Made by a program: the position numbers and the translations under genes. A DNA stretch of 64,000 bases. Origin: an uncultured Pelagibacteraceae bacterium (GTDB taxonomy: Bacteria; Pseudomonadota; Alphaproteobacteria; Pelagibacterales; Pelagibacteraceae). Location: NCBI GenBank assembly GCA_902526085.1, contig CABZJN010000001.1:56954-120953 (forward strand). Direction: 5' to 3'. Positions 55,893 to 64,000 of this stretch are shown piece after piece. Numbering within the stretch: position 1 is the first letter of the stretch; each line of letters starts with the position of its first letter. A model generated the notes under the pieces. That model made no database searches, was not told the DNA's origin, and saw only the letters and a program-made list of their open reading frames with translations.

Positions 55893-57635
55893 TTATTCTA
55901 TTGATGATTTTTCTCTTTTACTTGCAACTGCAGAGACTATCGGGCTTAATACAGGTTTTGCTTTAACGTTCACGCACGCGGGTTTTCCACTATCCATAGC
56001 TCTTTTAAGTGCTGGACCTAGCTCTTCTCTTTTATTGACTAATTCTCCATGTCCTCCAAAACCCTCAAATATCTTGTGAAATGGTATATCGCGGAACTCA
56101 GTTCCAACACTTTTTCCACTTTTAAATAACCTCTCTTGTTGCTGACCAATTGAAGCAAGTCCCCCGTTATTATCAATTACAACAGTAATAGGTTTTTTCT
56201 CATAAAATACACTTTCAATAGACATACCTCCTGATAAAAACGCACCATCACCACTTATCAGAACTACATTTGAATCTGGATTATGATTTTTGGCAGATAG
56301 AGCAAATGAAACTCCAACACCTAACATGCTAAAAGTTCCAGGATGCAATATTCCTTTTAATTTTTTACCTTTGGCACCTGCGATGTTGATTGCAATTTCT
56401 GACCAAAAATGAGTATTTCCTCCATCGATAACAAGCCAATCATTTTCACTCATTGCATCTTGAACATCCAATGAAAGTTGTAGAGGATGAATTTTTCCTC
56501 CATTTTTTTTAGATGCTTCAGCTTCAATTTCTAACTCTTTTAATGATTTATCAACCCACTCTTTCTTCTTTCTTTTATTTTCCTCAAACCAATTTGTACC
56601 TAAAGACCATTTATTATTTTTTTTTAAGTTGGATAATGTATCTAAAAAAACACCAGGATCACTTAGCAAACTTAAATCTGCAGCTCTATTAAGTTCTAAT
56701 TCTTCATGTGAACCATTTACACAAACTAATTTTGTTGTCTCTGGTATAAAAGGTGGGTTTCCAAAATTTAATTGATTATCTAATCGTGCTCCAACGACAA
56801 GAACCAGATCTGAATTGTGTAATGCAAATTCTGAAGGAGGGTATTGATGTATATCAGCCAACCCCATGTAAGCGTTAGCTTCTTCCCCTAACAATTTTTG
56901 ATGATACGGAACATTAAAAATTGGTATATTTAAATTGTTACCAGCAGCTTCAAGATTTTTTTCTGAATGTGACCACCAAATACCGTGTCCACCAATGATA
57001 ACTGGTTTTTTTGCATTACTAGCAATTTCTAAGACTTCTGAAAGTGAGTTTGGATCTGGCCACGCTTTAGATATAGGTTTTGCTTTTTGAGAATACGGTC
57101 TTTCTTCCAAGCCAACTTCCTCTGCAAAAGATGAAAACATAATATCAACAGGGAGACTAAGATGTACAGCACCTGGATATCCATTAGTTGCAATATGATA
57201 TGCTTTGTCTACAAATTCTCTTATTCGAGTTCCATCTGTAATACTTGCGCTATATTTAGTTAAGGGGGCTGCAATTGAAACATCGTCAATTTCTTTAAAA
57301 CCACCTGAGCCTTGTCTTTTAAGACTGCTAGATCCTGTGATGTAAATAATTGGACTTCTTTCACCCCAAGCCTCCATCATTGAAGGTACAGCGTTAGTAA
57401 ACCCCTCAGGTCCAACTAAACAGACTGATGGTTTACGAGTAATTCTTGTATTGCCGTCTGCTAAATGACCTGCAATCTGTTCATGAGGAGTATTTATAAC
57501 TTCAATTTGGCACTCAGCAAAACCTTCAATTGCTGGATTACAAAAACCCCCTGAGAGAGTAAAAACTTTGTTAATTCCTTTATCTTTTAGAGCCCTTGCA
57601 AGTAATGCTCCACCTCTAATTTTAATTTCGCTCAT
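55893..57635 (-). CDS. Thiamine-pyrophosphate-dependent enzyme (acetolactate synthase-like), substrate unknown
   Basis: TPHEQIAGHLADGNTRITRKPSVCLVGPEGFTNAVP; LISGDGAFLSGGMSIESVFYEKKPITVVIDNNGG TPP motif. Confidence 0.85.
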   Translation of the reverse strand: MSEIKIRGGALLARALKDKGINKVFTLSGGFCNPAIEGFAECQIEVINTPHEQIAGHLADGNTRITRKPSVCLVGPEGFTNAVPSMMEAWGERSPIIYITGSSSLKRQGSGGFKEIDDVSIAAPLTKYSASITDGTRIREFVDKAYHIATNGYPGAVHLSLPVDIMFSSFAEEVGLEERPYSQKAKPISKAWPDPNSLSEVLEIASNAKKPVIIGGHGIWWSHSEKNLEAAGNNLNIPIFNVPYHQKLLGEEANAYMGLADIHQYPPSEFALHNSDLVLVVGARLDNQLNFGNPPFIPETTKLVCVNGSHEELELNRAADLSLLSDPGVFLDTLSNLKKNNKWSLGTNWFEENKRKKKEWVDKSLKELEIEAEASKKNGGKIHPLQLSLDVQDAMSENDWLVIDGGNTHFWSEIAINIAGAKGKKLKGILHPGTFSMLGVGVSFALSAKNHNPDSNVVLISGDGAFLSGGMSIESVFYEKKPITVVIDNNGGLASIGQQQERLFKSGKSVGTEFRDIPFHKIFEGFGGHGELVNKREELGPALKRAMDSGKPACVNVKAKPVLSPIVSAVASKREKSSIE

Positions 57636-58799
57636 TTAGTAATCTACCTTATTTACTGCACTATCTATTACTATATTAGAAGTTACATCATTAATATCAT
57701 TTAATCCTACTAATCCGAGTGTCGTGCTTGCTTCTTCTTTTATTATTTCCACAATTCTCCTTAATCCTTTTCTTCCATCAGCGCCCATTGCGTACATTAC
57801 TGGTCTACCAATCATTGCATAATCCGCGCCAAATGCAAGCGCTCTCACGATATCACTTCCACTTCTTATTCCACTATCAAAGATTAAAGGAAAATCGTTT
57901 CCTACTGATTTTCTGATTAGTGGAAGCATATTTATTGCTGCCGTAGCACTATCTAATTGTCTGCCGCCATGATTTGAAACTTGAATTGCATCAGCCCCTG
58001 CTTCTTTTATTTGTATTGCATCATCAGGAGACATTACTCCTTTAATTATAAGTTTACCCTTCCATTTATCTCTTACTCTTTTAAGTGTATCCCAATCTGT
58101 AGTACCTCTACTTTCTTTTCTTTTAAAAATACCATCTCCACTTTTAGATGTTACATAGTTCATTGGTTTAGGAATGCCACTCAGTAAAGTAGAAATAGAC
58201 CAAATTGGATGAGTTGCAAAATCAAAAAATTGTTTTGGACCAATCTTAAAAGGATAGGAGAAACCATTTTTATCATCTCTAGTTCGTCTTGAAAGCACTG
58301 GAACATCTACAGTTAATATTGCAACTTCGTACCCAGTATTCTTAGCTCTATCTAAAAGCTCCATAACAAAATTTTCATCCTGAAATATATATAGCTGCAT
58401 CCATGAATGACCTTCTGAAAGTTCATACATTTTTTCTAAAGTTGTAGTAGAAGCCATAGATACACATGTAGGAATATTATTTCTGGCACTTTCTGCAGCT
58501 AACATAGAGTCTGCTCCAGGCCATGACAAATTAGTCATTCCCATTGGAGCAAAACCAAAGGGAAAATCAAATTCATACCCTAATACCTTTTTTTTTAGAG
58601 ATCTCTTTTCAACATTTCTTAAGACTTTAGGTTCAAGTCTAATTTGATCTAAAGCTCTGCTATTTATTTCTGCTAATTTTTCATCTCCAGATGCACCATC
58701 AATAAAATCGAAAACTAATTTAGGCAGACGTTTTCGTGATAGTTCTCTTGCGTCTTTAATACTAAAAATTTTTTGACTTGGTAAAATATTATCACTCAT
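57636..58799 (-). CDS. FMN-dependent alpha-hydroxyacid oxidase/dehydrogenase (LldD/GOX family)
   Basis: LPKLVFDFIDGASGDE, FPFGFAPMGMTNLSWPGAD, SWMQLYIFQD, IQVSNHGGRQLDSATAAI, DSGIRSGSDIVRALAFGADYAMIGRP. Confidence 0.9.
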   Translation of the reverse strand: MSDNILPSQKIFSIKDARELSRKRLPKLVFDFIDGASGDEKLAEINSRALDQIRLEPKVLRNVEKRSLKKKVLGYEFDFPFGFAPMGMTNLSWPGADSMLAAESARNNIPTCVSMASTTTLEKMYELSEGHSWMQLYIFQDENFVMELLDRAKNTGYEVAILTVDVPVLSRRTRDDKNGFSYPFKIGPKQFFDFATHPIWSISTLLSGIPKPMNYVTSKSGDGIFKRKESRGTTDWDTLKRVRDKWKGKLIIKGVMSPDDAIQIKEAGADAIQVSNHGGRQLDSATAAINMLPLIRKSVGNDFPLIFDSGIRSGSDIVRALAFGADYAMIGRPVMYAMGADGRKGLRRIVEIIKEEASTTLGLVGLNDINDVTSNIVIDSAVNKVDY

Positions 58800-59484
58800 T
58801 ATTAACTTTAATATATTCTTTTAAATTAAGTTGTTTATTTTGATCAACAAGATAAGCATCATGACTTTCTCTGGAAGAATAAACCTCAGTTGGTTTTCCG
58901 TCAATAAAAAGCACTGCAACTCCATCATCTACAGCTACACCACTAGGTAAAGTTTTATTTTTTATATTTTCTCTGTATTTATCTGCTCTTTTTGTATCTG
59001 AATAATGTGGGGTAAAACTTCCAGATATAAGCCCTATGCCACGTAATGGTTTGAAACCAGGTCCATCTGAGTCTGTCAGAAAGTAATCAAACCAACATGC
59101 AGCCCCAGCACTTACACCAGAAAGAATTATTCCTGAGTTATAAGCTTCTTTAAAAATCTCAAATAAATTATTTTTTTTCCAAAAGTCGAGCATAAATTTA
59201 GTATTTCCTCCACCAACATAAATAGCATCTAAATTTGAAATCCAGTTTTCAAAACCCTTAACTTTGGAAACAAGGTTGAAATGAGAAACTTTAAATATAG
59301 TATTTTTAAATCTTTTATAGAATAGCTCAGTTTTTTCGGAATCATCATTACTAGCAGTTGGTAAAAATCCTATAGAGCATTTTTCTTTATTTATTTGATC
59401 TAAAAAAAATTGATCTAAATCATTATCCTCATTATGTGTGAAACCACCACCTCCAACTGCTATTATTTGTTTTTTAGCTTTCAC
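58792..59484 (-). CDS. Peptidase E / S51-type class I glutaminase-like protein
   Basis: AVGGGGFTHNE, IYVGGGNTKFMLDFWK, ILSGVSAGAACWFDYFLTDS (GxSAG nucleophile), SGSFTPHYSDTKR. Confidence 0.85.
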   Translation of the reverse strand: MKAKKQIIAVGGGGFTHNEDNDLDQFFLDQINKEKCSIGFLPTASNDDSEKTELFYKRFKNTIFKVSHFNLVSKVKGFENWISNLDAIYVGGGNTKFMLDFWKKNNLFEIFKEAYNSGIILSGVSAGAACWFDYFLTDSDGPGFKPLRGIGLISGSFTPHYSDTKRADKYRENIKNKTLPSGVAVDDGVAVLFIDGKPTEVYSSRESHDAYLVDQNKQLNLKEYIKVNNE

Positions 59485-59496
59485 TAAATAAATTTT

Positions 59497-60726
59497 TTAA
59501 TTTGTGGTTTTAATACCAGGCCAAGGATTAGGTTCTCTGGGAATATTTCTATTTATGCCTCTAACAATTTCTCCTTTTGCATCATACATTGGCAATTTAC
59601 AGATTTCTCCTTTATGTACTTTTCCATCAGTGCATTTAACATCAACAACATCTCCTGGTCCATTTTCATTGTTATCAAGATGCACAATGCCAACTCCGCA
59701 AATTTGATATGGCGACCAAGTACTAGAAGTTATTTTACCAATATCTTTTTCATTTATTTTAATACTCTCACCTTTGATAGCAGTTCCCTCTACAACTCTA
59801 ATTCCCCATGTCTTACATTTTTTGTCTGATGTAATGAGGGCCTCTCTTCCAATAAAATCTTCTTTGTTAAAATTTATAAAACGTCCCAGACCAACTGAAA
59901 ATGGATTTGTTTTTTTTGTAAAATCTTGTCCCGCAGATAGTAATCCGGCTTCAATTCTTCTACATCTAAAACCAGGAGTGGCTACTAAAATCATACCCAA
60001 TTTTTTTCCCTCTTCAAGAATACAATCTCCAATTTTTTCTGTTTCATTTTCAGGTCGAAAATATATTTCCCAACCTAGCTCATTTGTAAAACCACTTCGA
60101 CTTACGATTACTTTTTGATCTAAGATTTGTAATTCTTTCCAATCAAAATATTTCCAGTCATTTTCAGAAAATCCATCTGCTATATTTTCTAATAGTTTCA
60201 TTGATTTTGGGCCCTGAATTTGACTTACCCACACGTCAGGATCTTTTATTTCAACATCCATGTTTTTAGAGTGAGCTTTATACCAAGAAAAAAGATCCCC
60301 ATCTGCTTGAGCAAACCAATATTTATCTTCGTCAATTTTTAATAAAACTCCATCTGTAATCATTCCCCCATCATGATAACAAGCAAATTGGTAAGAACAT
60401 CTTCCTTTTGATATTTTTGATACATCTCTTGGAAATATTTTTTGTAATAACTTTAATGAATCTGGACCATATATTTCAAATGGATGTTCACCAGTATGTC
60501 TAAATATAATTTCTTGCCGTCCTTTCCAATACATTTCCTCAGAACTAACATTTGATAATCTCTCTAAAGTTAATCTTCCTGCATAATTAGAATATTCAGG
60601 GTCATAGGGTAGCTCTTGATAAGTTAGTGGATGAACTTTAATTGACCTTGCAAGCTCCAGAGTGTTAGATTTTTCAAGGCTAACAGGCTTTACTGTAAAC
60701 CTATATTTATTAATTAAATTTTTCAT
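59497..60726 (-). CDS. GcvT-family aminomethyltransferase/demethylase-like protein
   Basis: FEIYGPDSLKLLQKIFPRDVSKISKGRCSYQFACYHDGGMITDGVLLKID; SRSGFTNELGWEIYFRPENE; FRCRRIEAGLLSAGQDFTKKTNPFSVGLGRF. Confidence 0.83.
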   Translation of the reverse strand: MKNLINKYRFTVKPVSLEKSNTLELARSIKVHPLTYQELPYDPEYSNYAGRLTLERLSNVSSEEMYWKGRQEIIFRHTGEHPFEIYGPDSLKLLQKIFPRDVSKISKGRCSYQFACYHDGGMITDGVLLKIDEDKYWFAQADGDLFSWYKAHSKNMDVEIKDPDVWVSQIQGPKSMKLLENIADGFSENDWKYFDWKELQILDQKVIVSRSGFTNELGWEIYFRPENETEKIGDCILEEGKKLGMILVATPGFRCRRIEAGLLSAGQDFTKKTNPFSVGLGRFINFNKEDFIGREALITSDKKCKTWGIRVVEGTAIKGESIKINEKDIGKITSSTWSPYQICGVGIVHLDNNENGPGDVVDVKCTDGKVHKGEICKLPMYDAKGEIVRGINRNIPREPNPWPGIKTTN

Positions 60727-60840
60727 TACTTTTTTTAAATAATCAAAATACATCAATAAAACAAATAAAAAAGAACCATTTTCACTGTTGCTATATAAGT
60801 TTCTAATTGTTACCTTTTATTTTTTTAAAGAGAGGAAATT

Positions 60841-62328
60841 ATGAAAAACATTTTTAAATTGATATCAGTTTCATTGGTATCACTATTTGTAACGTTTTCT
60901 TTTGCCAATGCATCAAGTGGAGTTTTTAAATTATCTCATGATGTTGGTTTTGGAAAAGATACAAATTTAGACGCAATTACTAAAGGACGACTGTTTCAGG
61001 TAGTAATAATGACACAGAACCGTCTTGTAAGAAAAGATCTTAAAGGGGTTACATCTCCCGAGTTAGCAACTGATTGGTCAGGAAATGCAGATGCAACAGA
61101 ATGGACTTTTAACTTAAGAAAAGGTGTTAAATTCCATGATGGATCAGATTTTGATGCAGAGGATGTAAAATATTCTTTGATGAGAGTTAAAGATCCTGAA
61201 ATTGGATCGCCTGCAAAGAAAAGCATGAGTGCAGTAACAGATATTGAGATTGTAGACTCACACACAGTTAAAATGAAATTGAACACATCTTTTGCAGATT
61301 TTCCACTTTTACTAACTGATTATAGACTAAGAATGATACCTAGTGGATCAGGAAATACTATTGGAAAAACTGGTATTGGAACTGGACCTTTTATAGTAGA
61401 AAAGTTTGATGCTGAGGGAACAACAATTCTTAAAGCAAACCCTGATTATTGGGAGGGAGCACCTAAACTTTCAGAAGTACATGTTATAGCTATCCCAGAT
61501 GGTCAAGCTAGAATTCAAGCTCTACTTACTGGCCAAATAGATATGAATAGATATGTTCCATTTAATCAGAAAAAAATATTTGATGGTAATTCAAAGTTTA
61601 ACGTTTCAGTTATACCAACAGGAAATTGGAGAGGTATGGTGATGAGGACTGATGTTGCACCATTTGATGATCCTAGAGTAAGAAAGGCTGTTAGAATAGC
61701 TGTGGACAGACAAGAACTAGTTGATTTAGTTATGGCTGGAGCAGCAACAGTATCTTGTGACACTCCAGTTGCACCTTCAGATCAATATAGAATGGATAAG
61801 AAGTGTCCACCTCAACCAGCGACTGCAAAAAAACTTCTTAAAGAAGCTGGGTACCCTGATGGTATTGATATGACAATTCACGTTTCTACAAAAGAACCAA
61901 CATGGCCAACTATTGCTGAAGTTTTACAACAACAATTTGCAAAAGCTAATATAAGAGCAGACATCCAAATGACACCTTCAAAAAGTTATTGGAATGAAAC
62001 TTGGATGAAAAAGGCAGTGGCAATGACACGTTGGAATGAGAGACCCGCAGATAGTATTTTACACGAAGCTTATCATAGTGAAGCAAAATGGAACGAGTCT
62101 TTCTATAAAAGCGCATCTTTTGACAAAAATTTAGCTGAAGCTAGGGGAGAGTTAAATTTTAACAAAAGAAAAAAAGCATATATCAATGCTCAGAAAACAC
62201 TATGGGAAGAAACTGGAACTATGATACCTTACCACGTATCTAGACTGGTTGTCACATCTTCTAAAGTGAAAAATCTTGACGAAGTTGAGTATTTCTCAAT
62301 TAGATGGCACACAGTTAGTGTTGACTAA
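60841..62328 (+). CDS. Peptide/opine-type ABC transporter substrate-binding protein (DppA-like, SBP family 5)
   Basis: Signal peptide; ATEWTFNLRKGVKFHDGSDFDAEDVKYSLMRVKDPE; GTGPFIVEKFDAEGTTILKANPDYWEGAPKL. Confidence 0.9.
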   Translation: MKNIFKLISVSLVSLFVTFSFANASSGVFKLSHDVGFGKDTNLDAITKGRLFQVVIMTQNRLVRKDLKGVTSPELATDWSGNADATEWTFNLRKGVKFHDGSDFDAEDVKYSLMRVKDPEIGSPAKKSMSAVTDIEIVDSHTVKMKLNTSFADFPLLLTDYRLRMIPSGSGNTIGKTGIGTGPFIVEKFDAEGTTILKANPDYWEGAPKLSEVHVIAIPDGQARIQALLTGQIDMNRYVPFNQKKIFDGNSKFNVSVIPTGNWRGMVMRTDVAPFDDPRVRKAVRIAVDRQELVDLVMAGAATVSCDTPVAPSDQYRMDKKCPPQPATAKKLLKEAGYPDGIDMTIHVSTKEPTWPTIAEVLQQQFAKANIRADIQMTPSKSYWNETWMKKAVAMTRWNERPADSILHEAYHSEAKWNESFYKSASFDKNLAEARGELNFNKRKKAYINAQKTLWEETGTMIPYHVSRLVVTSSKVKNLDEVEYFSIRWHTVSVD

Positions 62329-62337
62329 TAATTTTTG

Positions 62338-62367
62338 TTTTACAGGCCTTTAAGTAGGCCTGTAAAA
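62338..62367 (+). terminator. Intra-operon hairpin between DppA-like and DppB-like genes
   Basis: Perfect 12-bp inverted repeat TTTTACAGGCCT (62338-62349) / AGGCCTGTAAAA (62356-62367), 6-nt loop TTAAGT; T-rich tract only modest. Confidence 0.72.
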
Positions 62368-62411
62368 CCTCTTTCATTTCTAAATAAATAATTTAAAATT
62401 TAAGAATTCTT

Positions 62412-63368
62412 ATGCTTTTTTTAATTATTAAAAGAATTCTATTAGGTCTAATAACCTTATTTATAGTATCTTTAATCACTTTTGTTGGAACTGAAATTTT
62501 ACCTGGCGATGCTTGCACAACATATCTTGAAAGACAAGCATTTGGAGAACAATTAGAAGCTTGTTATAGAAGATTAGGTTTGAATGTTCCTGCATATGAA
62601 AGATATATATCCTGGGCAGTAAATGCTATTCAAGGAGACTTTGGTTATTCATTGAGCGGAGAAATGCCAATTAAAGAGGTTCTAGGTCCACGTATTAAAA
62701 ATTCATTAGTTTTAGCATCAGCTGCTATTTTTATTGGTATACCAATTGCTTTAATACTTGGAATTGTAACTGCTCTTTGGAGAGATAAATTGCCTGACGT
62801 AGCAATTTCAACAGTAACTATATTTGCTATGACTATTCCAGAGTTTATCAGTGCAACTTTATTAATCTTGATAATCGCAATATGGTTAGAGTGGTTACCA
62901 GGAATTGTAATTGTGCCAACTGATGTTTCATTCTTGGAACTATTACCAAATATTATTTTACCAGTAATTGCAATTGCAATGATTATGACAGCTCACATGG
63001 CAAGAATGGTGAGATCAAGCGTCATTCAAGTTATGGCAAGTGAATATGTTCAAATGGCAATTTTAAAAGGTGTTCCTTATTGGAAAATGGTTTTTAAACA
63101 TGTTTTACCAAATGCCTTGTTGCCAGCTATTAATGTTGTAGCGTTAACTATTGCATGGCTTTTGGGCGGTGTTGTCGTTACCGAAGTTGTATTTAACTAC
63201 CCTGGTCTTGGAAGGTTAGTTATTGAGTCGATTTCAAATAGAGATTTGCCTACAGTTCAAGCGTTAGCAATAATTCTTGCATCTATTTATGTTAGTATAA
63301 ATCTATTGGCAGATCTAATGACATTGATGCTTAATCCAAGATTAAAGACTTTACAGATAAGAAAATAA
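62412..63368 (+). CDS. Peptide/opine-type ABC transporter permease (DppB-like)
   Basis: IIKRILLGLITLFIVSLITFVGTEILPGD, YVQMAILKGVPYWKMVFKHVLPNALLPAIN. Confidence 0.9.
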   Translation: MLFLIIKRILLGLITLFIVSLITFVGTEILPGDACTTYLERQAFGEQLEACYRRLGLNVPAYERYISWAVNAIQGDFGYSLSGEMPIKEVLGPRIKNSLVLASAAIFIGIPIALILGIVTALWRDKLPDVAISTVTIFAMTIPEFISATLLILIIAIWLEWLPGIVIVPTDVSFLELLPNIILPVIAIAMIMTAHMARMVRSSVIQVMASEYVQMAILKGVPYWKMVFKHVLPNALLPAINVVALTIAWLLGGVVVTEVVFNYPGLGRLVIESISNRDLPTVQALAIILASIYVSINLLADLMTLMLNPRLKTLQIRK

Positions 63369-63369
63369 T

Positions 63370-64000
63370 ATGAAATTAGATAATATTTATCAGGAGGAAA
63401 AGAAAAGTAATTTTGCAAAAGTCTCTGAGATAATAATTACAATGGCTTCAAGGCCATCAGGCTTTATTGGTTTATGCATATTGGTTTTTCATATAATACT
63501 TGCGTTTATTAGCCCTTATATTGCACCATATGATTTTAAAGCTATAAATCCTACTTTAATGCTACAAGCCCCATCTGCGGAGTATTGGTTTGGAACGGAT
63601 GATCTTGGAAGGGATGTTTTTACCAGAACAATTTTAGGTGGGAGAACAGCTTTAACAATTACATTCTTTGGATCTTTGATTGCTTTGCTTTGGGGAGGAC
63701 TACTTGGAATTTTTTGTGGACTAGTTGGCGGAAAAACTGATGATATAGTGATGAGAATTGTTGATGCATTTTTATCTATTCCCTGGATATTAGCAATGTT
63801 GTTAATAGTATCTTTGTTAGGTACATCAACTGAAGTGCTGATACCTGCTCTAGGTTTCTTTTATGGCAAAGGAATTGTAAGAGTAGCAAGAGCTGCAACT
63901 CATGATGTTATTGCAAAAGATTTTATCGTATCTGCAAGAGCAAGAGGGCACAGCAATTTTTCAATAATATGGAATGAGATAATTCCAAATGTTCGAGACG
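63370..64000 (+). CDS. Peptide/opine-type ABC transporter permease (DppC-like), truncated by window edge
   Basis: ATG at 63370, open to the edge; translated reading includes APSAEYWFGTDDLGRDVFTRTILGGRTALTI, typical DppC/OppC. Confidence 0.85.
   Translation, partial: MKLDNIYQEEKKSNFAKVSEIIITMASRPSGFIGLCILVFHIILAFISPYIAPYDFKAINPTLMLQAPSAEYWFGTDDLGRDVFTRTILGGRTALTITFFGSLIALLWGGLLGIFCGLVGGKTDDIVMRIVDAFLSIPWILAMLLIVSLLGTSTEVLIPALGFFYGKGIVRVARAATHDVIAKDFIVSARARGHSNFSIIWNEIIPNVRD

Noticed and set aside
59774-60118. Plus-strand ORFs (59504-60118) opposite the GcvT-like gene
   Set aside because: Antisense to a conserved CDS; no start/RBS logic or family match
1-64000. CRISPR arrays, transposons, prophage, toxin-antitoxin or other defence system
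   Set aside because: No direct-repeat/spacer pattern, transposase, integrase or phage motif was found in the ORFs or gaps

Overview
The window is gene-dense, strongly AT-rich bacterial chromosome. Streamlined spacing, many 0-10 nt gaps, overlapping starts and stops, and gene content suggest a marine oligotrophic alphaproteobacterium of SAR11/Pelagibacter type; this taxonomy is inference. I found no rRNA, tRNA, CRISPR, phage or transposase. Nearly all the DNA encodes uptake and catabolism of small N- and S-containing solutes. Main blocks: (1) branched-chain amino-acid-type ABC transport (LivGFHM plus a convergent SBP), AzlCD, and a GlaH/CsiD-type glutarate 2-hydroxylase; (2) an LLM monooxygenase / TPP enzyme / AA_synth (DUF1185) / alpha-beta hydrolase / ALDH / DMT operon of unassigned substrate; (3) a gamma-butyrobetaine -> carnitine -> glycine betaine locus with BBOX-like dioxygenase, CdhA, CdhB and CdhC, a betaine-type ABC system with two ATPases and a 705-aa tandem-fused permease, and nearby homocysteine S-methyltransferases; (4) EutA/DoeA-like ectoine-utilization genes followed by PotADBC-type transport with an intra-operon hairpin; (5) a tightly packed seven-gene minus-strand operon (GcvT-like, peptidase E-like, FMN hydroxyacid oxidase, TPP enzyme, HIUase-like, DmdA-like, thiolase) with no pathway I recognise; (6) the start of a Dpp-type peptide/opine ABC operon running off the right edge. 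Five Fe(II)/2OG oxygenases of distinct families occur within about 28 kb, and five EamA/DMT transporters are interspersed. Assignments come from reading the translated ORFs for family motifs; no database search was run.
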